In this document: positions 63,535-64,000 of the stretch, piece after piece
How the letters are laid out: every line of letters begins with the position of its first letter
Position numbering within the stretch: the stretch's first letter is position 1
Origin: Ramlibacter sp.
GTDB lineage: Bacteria > Pseudomonadota > Gammaproteobacteria > Burkholderiales > Burkholderiaceae_C
Assembly: GCA_019635415.1 (NCBI GenBank)
Contig: JAHBZN010000003.1
Location: forward strand, 496,001-560,000
Length of the DNA stretch: 64,000 nucleotides
Reading direction: 5' to 3'
Notes under the pieces: generated by a model
Database searches by the model: none
Told to the model about the DNA's origin: nothing
What the model saw: the letters and a program-made list of their open reading frames with translations, nothing else
Translations under genes and position numbers: made by a program

Positions 63535-64000
63535 TTGGCAAGCAGGTATTTTTCGATGTCCCGGACCAGGGTGGGGTTGTCGGGGGCGACGTTGCTAGGG
63601 TAGCTCGCGACGACCTTGCCGTCCCGGCTGATCAGGTATTTGTGGAAGTTCCAGCGCGGTGCCTGGCCAGCCTGTGCGGCCAGGGCCCGGTAAAACGGGT
63701 GCGCGTCTGTCCCGCTCACCCGGGTCTTGGTGAACATCGGGAATCTGACGCCAAAGGTGCTTTCGCAAAAATCGGCGATCTGCCGGTGGCTCCCGGTTTC
63801 CTGCGAAAAGTCGTTGGACGGAAAGCCCAGCACCTGCAGGCCGCGGCCGGCGTAGCGTTCATGGAGCGCTTCGAGGCCTTTGTACTGGGGGGTGAAACCG
63901 CAGAAGCTGGCCGTGTTCACCACCAGCAACACCTGGCCGGCGTACTGGCAAAGGGGCTGCGGCTTCTCGTCCTGCAGCCGTTCCAGCGTGTGGTGCAGCA
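63531..64000 (-). CDS. Glutathione peroxidase family protein, 3' part only (runs off right edge)
   Basis: The frame is open to the window edge. The visible 156 residues begin LHHTLERLQDEKPQPLCQYAG and continue VLLVVNTASFCGFTPQYKGLEAL, where the FCGFT cysteine is the peroxidatic residue (selenocysteine in animal enzymes). FPSNDFSQE and WNFHKYLI complete the family pattern. It reduces peroxides with glutathione or thioredoxin. The missing N-terminus may carry a signal peptide. It lies upstream of, and on the same strand as, the lipid operon, consistent with an oxidative-stress theme. Confidence 0.9.
   Translation of the reverse strand, partial: LHHTLERLQDEKPQPLCQYAGQVLLVVNTASFCGFTPQYKGLEALHERYAGRGLQVLGFPSNDFSQETGSHRQIADFCESTFGVRFPMFTKTRVSGTDAHPFYRALAAQAGQAPRWNFHKYLISRDGKVVASYPSNVAPDNPTLVRDIEKYLLAK

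Overview
The window looks like chromosomal DNA of a high-GC betaproteobacterium, most likely a member of the Comamonadaceae (Burkholderiales). This is inferred from the protein families, from the gene order (recA-recX near sucCD, a TerC gene and a type IV pilin), and from a short dispersed hairpin repeat that I associate with that family. No database search was possible, so all names rest on motifs, lengths and context.

Layout. 1-390: the 5' end of a contractile-tail sheath gene running off the left edge. 0.5-3.9 kb: a minus-strand redox group (FAD monooxygenase, SDR protein, DCC thiol oxidoreductase) and a GbsR/MarR-type regulator, with two near-identical palindromes that look like its operators. 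3.9-8.0 kb: topoisomerase III fused to an H1-like Lys/Ala tail and a SWIB domain, a TlpA-like redoxin and a SET-domain methyltransferase. 8.0-15.7 kb: birA, a SPOR protein, a GST, a TctDE-like two-component pair, a MarR regulator, recA-recX and argC. 15.9-18.7 kb: sucCD and a first TerC gene.

18.9-34.1 kb is the most unusual part. A tightly packed plus-strand series encodes a CHASE2 receptor Ser/Thr kinase, a PP2C phosphatase, a dual FHA protein, a CHASE2 adenylate/guanylate cyclase, a class II cyclic-nucleotide phosphodiesterase and a PilB/GspE-type pilus ATPase with an N-terminal GAF domain. A type IV pilin, two PglL/Wzy-type ligases, convergent moaC and a TfpX/TfpZ pilin accessory gene follow. 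The module thus holds a phospho-Thr writer, eraser and reader, a second-messenger maker and breaker, and an output ATPase. I propose that it controls type IV pilus activity.

34.1-41.2 kb: a BepA-like M48 protease, a small membrane protein, a second TerC gene preceded by a recognisable yybP-ykoY (manganese) riboswitch, small DUF proteins, yaeQ, purB and a GST. 41.2-56.3 kb: a complete-looking MSHA-type pilus locus (mshM, L, N, E, G, a fused I/J-like protein, an Ig-like lipoprotein, PilO-like and MshK-like proteins, two prepilins) with its own response regulator and histidine kinase, ending in a strong terminator. 56.3-63.2 kb: a coupled minus-strand lipid operon (FAD amine-oxidase-like protein, DUF1365, Cfa-type methyltransferase, chalcone-isomerase-like protein, MFS transporter, DUF3833 lipoprotein, SDR, NTF2-like), resembling clusters linked elsewhere to modified-fatty-acid synthesis and oxidative stress. 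The right edge cuts a glutathione peroxidase gene.

Six copies of the dispersed hairpin repeat lie at gene junctions. In several places they supply the ends of proteins (RecX, Cfa, the SDR, the chalcone-isomerase-like signal peptide).
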